Origin: Betaproteobacteria bacterium
Lineage (GTDB): Bacteria > Pseudomonadota > Gammaproteobacteria > Burkholderiales > SG8-41
NCBI GenBank assembly: GCA_029863175.1
Contig: JAOTVX010000021.1
Span: 1 to 59,612, forward strand
Length of the DNA: 59,612 nt
Direction: 5' to 3'
This document shows, piece after piece, positions 26,901 through 33,223 of the stretch (positions are counted from its first letter, which is position 1; the number at the start of each line of letters is the position of its first letter). The notes beneath the pieces are model-generated. The model saw nothing but the letters and a program-made list of their open reading frames with translations. It was not told where the DNA came from and made no database searches. The translations under genes were made by a program, and so were the position numbers.

Positions 26901-27479
26901 GAGATCCGCGGCGCGGGCGAGGTCCTGGGCGAATCGCAGAGCGGAGAGATGCAGGAAGTGGGGTTCAACCTCTACGTGCGCATGCTCGACAGCGCAGTGC
27001 GCTCGCTCAAGCAGGGCCACGAGCCGGATCTCGCTGCGCCGCTCGGCGTCACCACGGAGATCAATCTGCACGTGCCGGCGCTGCTCCCTGATGATTACTG
27101 CTCCGACGTGCACGAGCGTCTCGTGCTCTACAAGCGCTTCGCCAATTGCGACAACTCCGAGGAACTCGAGCAGCTCCGCGAGGAACTGATCGACCGTTTC
27201 GGCACCCTGCCCGACGCGGCGCGCGCGCTGGTGGAATGCCACCGCCTGCGCATTCTGGGCAGGCCGCTCGGCATCGCTCGCGTCGACGCCACCGACTCGG
27301 CAGTCCAGATTCAGTTCGTGCCGAAGCCGCCGATCGAGCCGATAAAGGTGCTGAACCTGGTGCAAACACGCCGCAACTACCGCCTCGCCGGACCGGACCG
27401 GCTGCGCATCGAGGCCGAGCTGCCCGACATGGGCGCCCGCGTCGCCGCCGTGCGCGAGGCATTTACCGCGCTGAGCTAG
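23958..27479 (+). CDS. mfd: Mfd, transcription-repair coupling factor
   Basis: 1173 aa. UvrB-like N-terminal module (FPDWETLPYD, SPHHDLVSERL), RNA-polymerase-interacting domain (DPVVHEQHGIGRYQGL), translocase with Walker A ICGDVGFGKTEVALRAAF, VDEEHRFGVRQKE, LTATPIPRTLAMSLEGLRDFS and LCTTIIETGIDIPTANTIIM (in pieces), then the TRCF C-terminal domain. Mfd displaces stalled RNA polymerase and recruits UvrA. Oddities: residues 345-375 come from an inserted repeat element of exactly 93 nt, and residues 65-75 are encoded by a 13-bp perfect palindrome using codons rare here (ATA, AGG, TTA). Confidence 0.96.
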   Translation: MKHFQPEMLQLPLPAPGERACTLPLYGSSDALLLAQLARQRHPLAVFTASASDARRLLEEISFFDPGIRVHLFPDWETLPYDQLSPHHDLVSERLATLYQLMRREFDVAIVPVTTALYRLAPVDYLAARSFFFRQGQTLQAQSMRQQLVTAGYAHVTQVVAPGEYCVRGGLLDLFPTGSTLPYRIELDDDIVESIRSFDVDTQRSIYKVNEVRLLPAREFPLDEEGQTRFRRKFRETFEGDPSRSPIYKDVSKGVGSAGIEYYLPLFFDNTAVLTDYLPADTLFCVQPGLQQAIEQFWSDTHTRYAMLRGDRTNPVLPPQELFLTTDQFFGAIKPFARIELAGLGSTFKVQSSEFKVETSNMKPGTLNIEPGTLNPQAEAAVTSPLPPLAVERRADDPLHRLRSYLASFEGRVLVLAEGPGRRETMLEYFAQHGLVPALAQEYAQFAASTEPFMLAVGSLHMGFTLAAPPLAIVTENELYALQARPRREREGAVRVTPEGMLRDLSEVNIGDPVVHEQHGIGRYQGLVNMNLSEGETEFLVLEYARGAKLYVPVSSLHLVSRYSGAPADAAPLHELGSGQWEKARRKAARQVRDTAAELLHLYAQRAARHGHAFQVNPHDVEAFSDGFPFEETADQAAAIKAVIEDLGSGKPMDRLICGDVGFGKTEVALRAAFVGVADGKQVAVLVPTTLLAEQHFNTFSDRFADWPVRIAELSRFRTTKEQAATMAGLADGRVDIAIGTHRLLQRDVKFQKLGLVIVDEEHRFGVRQKERLKALRAEVDVLTLTATPIPRTLAMSLEGLRDFSVIATAPERRLAIKTFVLRHSKALIREAVLRELNRGGQIYFLHNEIDTIRHVEETLVKLLPEARIRIAHGQMRERELEHVMRDFYQQRFNVLLCTTIIETGIDIPTANTIIMNRADKFGLAQLHQLRGRVGRSHHQAYAYLMLPDEGAITGQARKRLEAIQMMEQLGSGFFLAMHDLEIRGAGEVLGESQSGEMQEVGFNLYVRMLDSAVRSLKQGHEPDLAAPLGVTTEINLHVPALLPDDYCSDVHERLVLYKRFANCDNSEELEQLREELIDRFGTLPDAARALVECHRLRILGRPLGIARVDATDSAVQIQFVPKPPIEPIKVLNLVQTRRNYRLAGPDRLRIEAELPDMGARVAAVREAFTALS
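24151..24182. repeat. 13-bp perfect hairpin within mfd
   Basis: ATCCGGGAATAAG (24151-24163) pairs perfectly with CTTATTCCCGGAT (24170-24182) over 6 nt. It lies in the region encoding DPGIRVHLFPDW, next to the conserved WETLPYD motif. Confidence 0.75.
24991..25083. repeat. Opposed heptad element inserted in frame within mfd
   Basis: Six exact-length heptads (GTTCAAC, GTTCAAA twice, GTTCCGA, GTTCAAA, GTTGAAA; 24991-25032), a 9-nt spacer, then six heptads (TGAAACC, TGGAACC, TTAAACA, TTGAACC, CGGAACC, CTGAACC; 25042-25083). The second arm is the reverse complement of the same word. The total is 93 nt, or 31 codons. Confidence 0.9.
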
Positions 27480-27503
27480 AAGTCGCTCGGAAAGCCGTAA
27501 TAC

Positions 27504-27600
27504 AACCGCCGATGAACGCCGATTGACGCCGATTGACGCCGATAAGAAAGAATTGTATAGGTTTATTTCGGTTTTCTATCCGCGTTGATCTGCGGTTAAT
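27504..27600. repeat. Opposed 10-bp CGCCGAT(G/T)(A/G)A repeat element
   Basis: AACCGC is followed by four units of about 10 bp beginning CGATGAACGC and CGATTGACGC (from 27510). The opposite arm at 27577-27597 reads CTATCCGCGTTGATCTGCGG. It lies between mfd and the DM13 gene. The same word recurs at 53662 and 53821. Confidence 0.8.
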
Positions 27601-27620
27601 GGTGTTTTTATATTTTTGAG

Positions 27621-28109
27621 ATGCGTTCTAGATACGTCCTCGTTTTTATCGCCGGTGGCCTGCTCGGTACGGCCGCCGGATTTGCGCTCGGGATCTTCGT
27701 CTACCCCTACATCTTCCTCGCTGATATCGTCGCGATGGAAAAAGTCGAGAGATCCGGCGCAAGGAAGGTCGTCGCGACCGGCACGTTCATACACGCAAAC
27801 CCCTCCGACCCGATCCACTACGGCAAGGGCGGCGTGACCGTCTATCAGGACCTGTTGCATCTCGAGAGCGATTTCGAGGTCGGGCCGGGACCGAAATTCC
27901 ACGTGTATCTCGTGCCCGAGAAGAACATCACGCCGTCGACCAACGTGGCAAGACTAATGTACGTCGATCTGGGCCGGCTCAAGGCGTTCAAGGGTAGCCA
28001 GAATTATGCGATACCCGCCGGGGTCGACCTGTCCCGCTACGAAACGGTGGTCATCTGGTGCGAGCAGTTCAGCGTCCTTGTCTCACCTGCTGCTCTCAAG
28101 CGCTCTTGA
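27621..28109 (+). CDS. DM13-domain membrane-anchored protein
   Basis: 162 aa. An N-terminal membrane anchor (residues about 5-36, FIAGGLLGTAAGFALGIF) is followed by an extracytoplasmic DM13 domain: ATGTFIHANPSDPIHYGKGGVTVYQD, FEVGPGPKFHVYLVPEKNI and VDLGRLKAFKGSQNYAIPAGVDLSRYETVVIWCEQFSVLVSPA (in pieces). The single Cys in the VIWCEQF motif is the conserved DM13 cysteine. A redox or metal role has been suggested for the domain, but nothing here specifies one. The stop lies in a 9-bp hairpin. Confidence 0.85.
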   Translation: MRSRYVLVFIAGGLLGTAAGFALGIFVYPYIFLADIVAMEKVERSGARKVVATGTFIHANPSDPIHYGKGGVTVYQDLLHLESDFEVGPGPKFHVYLVPEKNITPSTNVARLMYVDLGRLKAFKGSQNYAIPAGVDLSRYETVVIWCEQFSVLVSPAALKRS

Positions 28110-28113
28110 GAGC
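28092..28113 (+). terminator. Hairpin at the DM13 gene end, possible terminator
   Basis: GCTCTCAAG pairs with CTTGAGAGC over a 4-nt loop and contains the stop codon. There is no T-run, so termination efficiency is doubtful; it may be a 3'-end stabiliser. Confidence 0.4.
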
Positions 28114-28179
28114 AGCTTCAAGAGCTGAATCTTCGTCCGTCCGTCCGGCATACCCCGCCGGACACATCTCGGATCCACC

Positions 28180-28284
28180 ATGGCAGTATCGAACGCAAGA
28201 AAGAAGAAAGCGCATGCGCGTTCTCAATTACGACGCCTACGCGGGCACGCAGCGCCGCGCCGGAAAAGAGAGGTGAAAGAGTGA
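28180..28284 (+). CDS. Possible 34-aa basic peptide
   Basis: ATG at 28180, product MAVSNARKKKAHARSQLRRL and 14 further mostly basic residues. Its TGA overlaps a downstream GTG (GTGA at 28281-28284), a typical coupling arrangement. No good ribosome site precedes it. The rich Lys/Arg content and overlap argue for a gene; the short length argues against. Confidence 0.3.
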   Translation: MAVSNARKKKAHARSQLRRLRGHAAPRRKREVKE

Positions 28285-28307
28285 AACTTGTTAAGGGGGG
28301 AATTGCG

Positions 28308-28595
28308 ATGGCTCGGAAAGCCTTGCTTGCTCGCGTCATCAACCGATCCCTGCAGGAAGGCGAGAAGATACCGCATCCCGTGCGCGTGGCCGTGATCCCT
28401 GAAAATCAGTGGGACGGCAAATGGTTCGATGTCACGCTTACGAGTGATGGCGAGACGATTTCCATAGCCAGTTTCAGGCGGATAAAGGATGCCCGTGCTT
28501 ACAGGAAGCGGATTATCGAGGCTTTGAAGATACCAGGTCTCGATGCCCACGCCCGCGCCCGCCGGGCGCTGATAAAAAGACGGGTCCGGCTATAA
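28308..28595 (+). CDS. Small basic hypothetical protein
   Basis: 95 aa from the ATG at 28308, preceded by GGGGGGA; a GTG at 28281 in the same frame (AGAGG upstream) would add 9 residues. The product (MARKALLARVINRSLQEGEK, then VTLTSDGETISIASFRRIKDARAYRKRIIEALKI) has a compact alpha/beta pattern and a basic tail. I do not recognise the family. It is 24 nt before the DUF1015 gene and co-oriented with it. Confidence 0.55.
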   Translation: MARKALLARVINRSLQEGEKIPHPVRVAVIPENQWDGKWFDVTLTSDGETISIASFRRIKDARAYRKRIIEALKIPGLDAHARARRALIKRRVRL

Positions 28596-28619
28596 AATGT
28601 TTTGTCATAGGAAACCGAC

Positions 28620-29861
28620 ATGCACCTGATTCGACCCTTCGCCGGGCTGCGCCCCGCTTCCGGTCGCGCCGCCGAAGTCATCGCTCCCCCCTACGATGTG
28701 CTGTCCACCGACGAAGCGCGCACGCGAGCCGCCGGCAAGCCATGGAGCTTCCTGCACATCTCCAAGCCGGAGATCGACCTGCCGGTGGGAACCAATCCCT
28801 ACGCGCCTCAAGTCTACGCCAAGGCAGCGGAAAATCTGGGTCTCATGTTGCGCGAAGGCATCCTCACCCGTGACCCGGTGCGCGCCTACTACGTGTACCG
28901 CCTGATCATGGGCGAGCACACACAGATCGGCCTGGTGGCGGCGGCCTCGGTGGCGGATTACGACAATAACCGCATCCGCAAACATGAGCACACGCAAACG
29001 GACAAGGAAAACGACCGCGTGCGCCAGATCGAAGCGTTGAATGCCCAGACCGGCCCGGTCCTGCTCGCGTATCCGGGCGCGCAAGAAATAGATGACATCC
29101 TGGCCCGCTGCTCGGCCGGCGCGCTCGAGGCGGACGTCACCGCCGACGACGGCATCCGCCACTCTCTATGGGTGGTGCGCGACGCCGAAATCCAGGCGCG
29201 ACTGACCCGGGCCTTTGATGCCTTGCCCGCCCTTTACATCGCCGATGGCCACCACCGCTCGGCGGCTGCCTCGCGCGTCGCCGCTGCGCGCCGCACCGCC
29301 AATCCGCGCCACACCGGAGAGGAAAACTACAACTACTTCCTGACAGTGATCTTCCCCCACCACCAAACGCCGATTCTCGCCTACAACCGCGTCGTCGCCG
29401 ACTTGAATGGCATGGACGCCGGGGCTTTCCTCGCGCGCGTGCGGGAAAACTTTTCCGTCGAAAGCAGTCCCACGCTGGTGAAGCCGGCGAAGCGGGCCGA
29501 ATTCGGCCTGTACCTCGCCGGCGAGTGGTATCGCCTCGCGATCCGCCGTGAGCTGATTCCCGTCGACGATCCCGTAGCTCGCCTCGACGTGAGGCTCCTG
29601 TCTGACCACTTGCTCGGGCCAGTTCTAGGCATCAAGGATTTGCGCCGCGACAAGCGCATCGACTACGTCGGCGGCATCCGCGGCCTGCCGGAACTGGAGA
29701 AGCGCGTAAACAGCGGCGAGATGGCTGCCGCCTTCGCCTTCTATCCCACGAGCATGGAGGACTTGATAGCCGTTGCCGAAGCGGGCGGAGTCATGCCGAC
29801 GAAGTCCACTTGGTTCGAACCTAAGCTGGCCGACGGCATGGTCTCGCACGTGCTCGACTGA
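28620..29861 (+). CDS. DUF1015 family protein
   Basis: 413 aa, ATG at 28620 with AGGA upstream. DUF1015 signatures: IRPFAGLRPASGRAAEVIAPPYDVLSTDEAR, FLHISKPEIDLP, YYVYRLIMGEHTQIGLVA and ALYIADGHHRSAAASR near residue 200, then GEENYNYFLTVIFPHHQTPILAYNRVV. The DGHHR motif resembles the DGQHR/ParB-type catalytic motif, which suggests a related fold; this is inference. The biochemical function is not established from sequence. A period-13 repeat follows the stop. Confidence 0.85.
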   Translation: MHLIRPFAGLRPASGRAAEVIAPPYDVLSTDEARTRAAGKPWSFLHISKPEIDLPVGTNPYAPQVYAKAAENLGLMLREGILTRDPVRAYYVYRLIMGEHTQIGLVAAASVADYDNNRIRKHEHTQTDKENDRVRQIEALNAQTGPVLLAYPGAQEIDDILARCSAGALEADVTADDGIRHSLWVVRDAEIQARLTRAFDALPALYIADGHHRSAAASRVAAARRTANPRHTGEENYNYFLTVIFPHHQTPILAYNRVVADLNGMDAGAFLARVRENFSVESSPTLVKPAKRAEFGLYLAGEWYRLAIRRELIPVDDPVARLDVRLLSDHLLGPVLGIKDLRRDKRIDYVGGIRGLPELEKRVNSGEMAAAFAFYPTSMEDLIAVAEAGGVMPTKSTWFEPKLADGMVSHVLD

Positions 29862-29864
29862 AAG

Positions 29865-29989
29865 GTGATGAGAACAGGTGATGAGAAGTGGTGATGGTTA
29901 CAGGCGATGAGAGTTGATGATAGAAAGCAGGTTACCTATCACCATTGTTCATCACGATCACTCATCACCATTACTCATCACTTCTTTCT
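29865..29989. repeat. Opposed 13-bp tandem repeat element
   Basis: Five 13-bp units around GGTGATGAG (29865-29929) face four units around CATCACCATT (29937-29989). It lies between the convergent DUF1015 and glycosyltransferase genes. Confidence 0.85.
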
Positions 29990-29994
29990 GTACA

Positions 29995-30768
29995 TCAGCG
30001 CGCTTCGCCCCGCCCGCCTGTTTGGTCCCCAACTTCATCGCGAGCGGTCGGCTGAAGGCTTCTCACCAGCCCGGGCAGATAAAGGCCGCGGGATAGCAGC
30101 TTCCACGCAACCATGCGCGTGATCTGCGCGATGTCCAGTACCGGGCGGAAATGGCTGCGCCGTGCGCGCACCGGGTAGATCGCCGAAATCGGCACGTTCA
30201 TCAGCCGCACGCGGCGGCGTCCAGCCTCGATCAGAATCTCGCTCTCGAACACGAAGCCCGAGGCGCGGTCGGCCCGGGGCCTGACCTCACGCAGCAGCGC
30301 AGCAGGATAGATCCGGAAACCGGACTGGCTGTCGGCGATCGGCTGGCCCGCCGCCCACGCGATCCAGAAATTGGCAAACCGGTTGGCCAGGTAGCGGTCC
30401 CGAGGGATGCGATCGCCATCGTGCAGCCGCGAGCCGATAACGACTGCTCCCGGGTCGCGCTCATAGGCTGCCACCAAGCGGGGAATATCTTCTGGACGAT
30501 GCTGCCCGTCTCCATCCAGTGTCAGGATTGCACGGGCACCCCGCGCGAGAGCATATTCCGCTCCCTTCGCAAGGCTAACCGCCTTCCCGCGGTTCCCGTC
30601 GTTACGGAGGAGCGTCACAGACAGTCCAGCCAGCGCGGCGCCGGTACCGTCGGAGGAACCATCGTCCACGACAACAACAAACGGAACGTGCTGCAATGTG
30701 CGTTCAGCGACATCGCGGATCGTGCGTGCCTCGTTGTAGGCCGGTATGACGGCAGCTATGGCGGTCAT
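29995..30768 (-). CDS. Family 2 glycosyltransferase, last gene of the aryl-polyene-like operon
   Basis: 257 aa. GT2 motifs: VIPAYNEARTI, VVDDGSSDGTG, NRGKAVSLAKG, LDGDGQHRPED (DxD region) and SQSGFRIYP. It resembles the glycosyltransferase half of ApeJ-type proteins, which in aryl-polyene clusters is fused to an acyltransferase; here the acyltransferase is a separate gene six genes upstream. The ATG overlaps the preceding dehydratase stop (ATGA). No membrane helices are evident, so it is probably cytoplasmic or peripheral. Confidence 0.85.
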   Translation of the reverse strand: MTAIAAVIPAYNEARTIRDVAERTLQHVPFVVVVDDGSSDGTGAALAGLSVTLLRNDGNRGKAVSLAKGAEYALARGARAILTLDGDGQHRPEDIPRLVAAYERDPGAVVIGSRLHDGDRIPRDRYLANRFANFWIAWAAGQPIADSQSGFRIYPAALLREVRPRADRASGFVFESEILIEAGRRRVRLMNVPISAIYPVRARRSHFRPVLDIAQITRMVAWKLLSRGLYLPGLVRSLQPTARDEVGDQTGGRGEAR

Positions 30769-31202
30769 GCCATAGCTCCGTTCACGCCTAGCACCACCAC
30801 GGCGCGCCCTCGCAGCAGCTCCCGAGAACCAGCCCGTACTTCGAATTCGTACAGCAGCCGGGTGTGATCGTTGAGCAGCCGGCGTGCCGTGAGCACGAGA
30901 TCGTCCGGGATATCGTCCAGGCGCTCGACATTCAATACGACGTCACGCACCGCCGCCAGCACGCCAGATTGCGGACCACGCGACTCGCGGAGTGCGCCGT
31001 GCACGGCCATTGCCTGCGCCGCATACTCGATTCCCGAGAGTGCCGGCAGGATCCCTTCCTCGCGCAGCGGATGGTCGGGATCACGGTGGCTTATTGCGCG
31101 GCACGTTATGCTCTCGTCGTCCATGTGCAGCACCTCGTGGAGCAGGCACATCGCGCCGCGATGGGGAATCAGGCCTGCAAGTGTCTCATGGCTCACGACC
31201 AT
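30765..31202 (-). CDS. ApeP-like 3-hydroxyacyl-ACP dehydratase (hot-dog fold)
   Basis: 145 aa from the ATG at 31202. LAGLIPHRGAMCLLHEVLHMDDESITC matches the start of FabZ/ApeP-type dehydratases, followed by LPALSGIEYAAQAMAVHGAL. It would dehydrate the beta-hydroxyacyl intermediate on an ACP. It overlaps the chain-length-factor-like gene by 10 nt and the glycosyltransferase by 4 nt. Confidence 0.8.
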   Translation of the reverse strand: MVVSHETLAGLIPHRGAMCLLHEVLHMDDESITCRAISHRDPDHPLREEGILPALSGIEYAAQAMAVHGALRESRGPQSGVLAAVRDVVLNVERLDDIPDDLVLTARRLLNDHTRLLYEFEVRAGSRELLRGRAVVVLGVNGAMA

Positions 31203-31987
31203 GGCTGGGTCTCGACCCGGAGATGACACCCGTTCACGTAGGTGATGGCGACGGTTTCGGATACGTTCCGCGCCACCGTGGCGAGCAACGGCAGCGCATG
31301 CGCCGCGGGATTGGTGCACAGCCCCGGCGGGAGCGACTCGGGAAAACGTGTAGCCGACGCGCCTTCGCAAACGGCGACGCGCCACAGCCCAAGCGTGCCG
31401 GCCCGCGGCTCGCGCGAGAACAGCAGTGCCACGGCGAGCGGCTCTCTGATCTTGCGCACCCTTGCGAGGGGTTCCGGGTAAGGAAGATCGTAGGTGACCA
31501 GAAGCACCGGCGCGCCGTACGCGTGCACCTGCGCTGCGGCCTCGATCAGGCCGGCGGCAAAAGAACCATCGTAGGCGCACAAGGTCACCGAAGGCTGCTG
31601 CGATCCCGCCGCGATGCTCCAATAGCCAGCGGGCGCATTGTGCACGGAGTTGTGAAAGCGGGTCGGCGAGACCTCACGCGCCGGCCCCGCAAGCGCTTCG
31701 CAGAGTTGATGCAGCGTCTCACCGTCGCCCGAACTCGACGCGAAAACCGTTGCGACTTCGGCCGCCGTGATGTCTGCGCCGTCCAGGGCCTCTTGCGCCG
31801 CCGCGACCGCCCAACGCACGGATTTCGCGCCGCGTCTGCGCTCGTTTGGCGGCAGAACGCGGGCATCGGGTTGAGGCGGCGGCTCGTGGTGATACTCCCG
31901 CTTCCCGCCCAGCAATTCGTGTGCAGCCGGCCAGTCCGGTAACCCCGGGCCGAGCACACCGACGCCGGAGAGATAGAGCCCGCTCAC
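31193..31987 (-). CDS. Beta-ketoacyl synthase-like chain-length factor
   Basis: 264 aa from a GTG at 31987, overlapping the ketosynthase stop (GTGA). It resembles the N-terminal half of ketosynthases (VFASSSGDGETLHQLCEAL, PTRFHNSVHNAPAGYWSIA). Where a ketosynthase has its catalytic Cys it has YWSIAAGSQQPSVTLCAYDG, so it should be inactive as a condensing enzyme. This matches the shortened ketosynthase-like partner found in aryl-polyene clusters, inferred to form a heterodimer with the active ketosynthase. Confidence 0.75.
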   Translation of the reverse strand: MSGLYLSGVGVLGPGLPDWPAAHELLGGKREYHHEPPPQPDARVLPPNERRRGAKSVRWAVAAAQEALDGADITAAEVATVFASSSGDGETLHQLCEALAGPAREVSPTRFHNSVHNAPAGYWSIAAGSQQPSVTLCAYDGSFAAGLIEAAAQVHAYGAPVLLVTYDLPYPEPLARVRKIREPLAVALLFSREPRAGTLGLWRVAVCEGASATRFPESLPPGLCTNPAAHALPLLATVARNVSETVAITYVNGCHLRVETQPWS

Positions 31988-33174
31988 GCCAACCTCCCGA
32001 ACAACAGGCTGCAATTGTTGCCCCCGAAGCCAAAGGAATTCGAGAGCACGTAACGCAAATCGCGCGCCACGGGCTCCAGCGCAATCCGGCTCTTGAACGC
32101 CGGGTCGATTTCCCGGACGTTGAGGCTGCCCGGCACATAGCCATGCGCCAGACATTGCGCCGCGATGACCGCTTCGAGAATTCCGGCAGCACCCAGCGTG
32201 TGGCCGGTCCAGCCCTTCGTCGAGCTGCACGGCACCGAATGGCCAAAGATGCGATGGAGCGCCTCATCTTCGACGCGGTCGTTGGCGTGCGTGCCCGTGC
32301 CATGCATGTTGACGTAACCCACATCCGCCGCCGTGATCTCCGCCCGGTCGAGCGCGTCCCGCATCGCGCGATACGCGCCCTCGCCCGCCGGGTGGGGAGA
32401 TGACATGTGATAGGCATCCGAGCTCTCGCCATAGCCAGCCAATGTCGTGCCGCTTTCCGCACCGTCCGCTCGCTCGAGCAAGGCAAATCCGGCCGCCTCG
32501 CCGATCGAAATGCCGTCACGATGCGCGTCGCACGGCCGGCACGGCTCGCGCGAGAGCAGCTCGAGCGAAGCGAAACCGTAGAGCGTGGTCAGACACAGGC
32601 TGTCCACCCCGCCCACGACCGCAGCATCCGCAAAGCCTGCCTCGATGAGCCGGTGCGCACTTGTGAACACCTTCGCGCTGGACGAGCACGCCGTCGAGAT
32701 GGCGACCGCCGCTCCGTGCAGCTCGAGGTAGCGCTGCACGAAATCCGCGACGGAGTAGAGGTTGTGCGTGTGGCGCTCGTCGAACCAGCCCGGCAGGGCA
32801 CCGCTCTGAGCATCGCGCTCGCAGTAGGCGCGCTCGCATTCCCGGACGCCTGACGTGCTGGTCCCGATCAGGACCGCGATCCGATGCGCCCCGTATTGAC
32901 GGCGCGCTCGCGCAACGGCCTGCTCAAAGCCGTCCTGGCGCAGGCCGAGCTGGGCAAGGCGGTTGTTTCGGCAGTCGAATTCCGCCAGGCGCTCCGTTAC
33001 CGGCTCGTTTTCAAGACCGTCCACGCGTCCGATCCACGTGTCGAGCCCAGCGGCGGATTCCAGGTCGTTGCACCGCAATGCGCCGCGGCGTTCACGCAGC
33101 GCCACGAGGGTCGCCTCGCATCCGAGTCCCAGCGGATTCGCGGTGGCCAAACCAGTGATGACTAATGGCCTCAA
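31984..33174 (-). CDS. 3-oxoacyl-ACP synthase (ketosynthase)
   Basis: 396 aa from a TTG at 33174 (GGGGG 6 nt upstream; product MRPLVITGLATANPLG); a TTG at 33201 is the alternative. Catalytic triad: C163 in STACSSSAKVF, H291 in MHGTGTHAND and H325 in STKGWTGHTLGAAG. Overall it is a FabF-like condensing enzyme, positioned next to the chain-length-factor-like gene, as in aryl-polyene clusters. Confidence 0.88.
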   Translation of the reverse strand: MRPLVITGLATANPLGLGCEATLVALRERRGALRCNDLESAAGLDTWIGRVDGLENEPVTERLAEFDCRNNRLAQLGLRQDGFEQAVARARRQYGAHRIAVLIGTSTSGVRECERAYCERDAQSGALPGWFDERHTHNLYSVADFVQRYLELHGAAVAISTACSSSAKVFTSAHRLIEAGFADAAVVGGVDSLCLTTLYGFASLELLSREPCRPCDAHRDGISIGEAAGFALLERADGAESGTTLAGYGESSDAYHMSSPHPAGEGAYRAMRDALDRAEITAADVGYVNMHGTGTHANDRVEDEALHRIFGHSVPCSSTKGWTGHTLGAAGILEAVIAAQCLAHGYVPGSLNVREIDPAFKSRIALEPVARDLRYVLSNSFGFGGNNCSLLFGRLA

Positions 33175-33223
33175 GTGCAGCCCCCGCGTATGACCCGACA
33201 AGTATACCGGACGGCGTCTTCAG

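Noticed and set aside
31846..33165. Plus-strand frames opposite the ketosynthase genes
   Set aside because: Antisense to genes with intact catalytic motifs; the products are compositionally biased.
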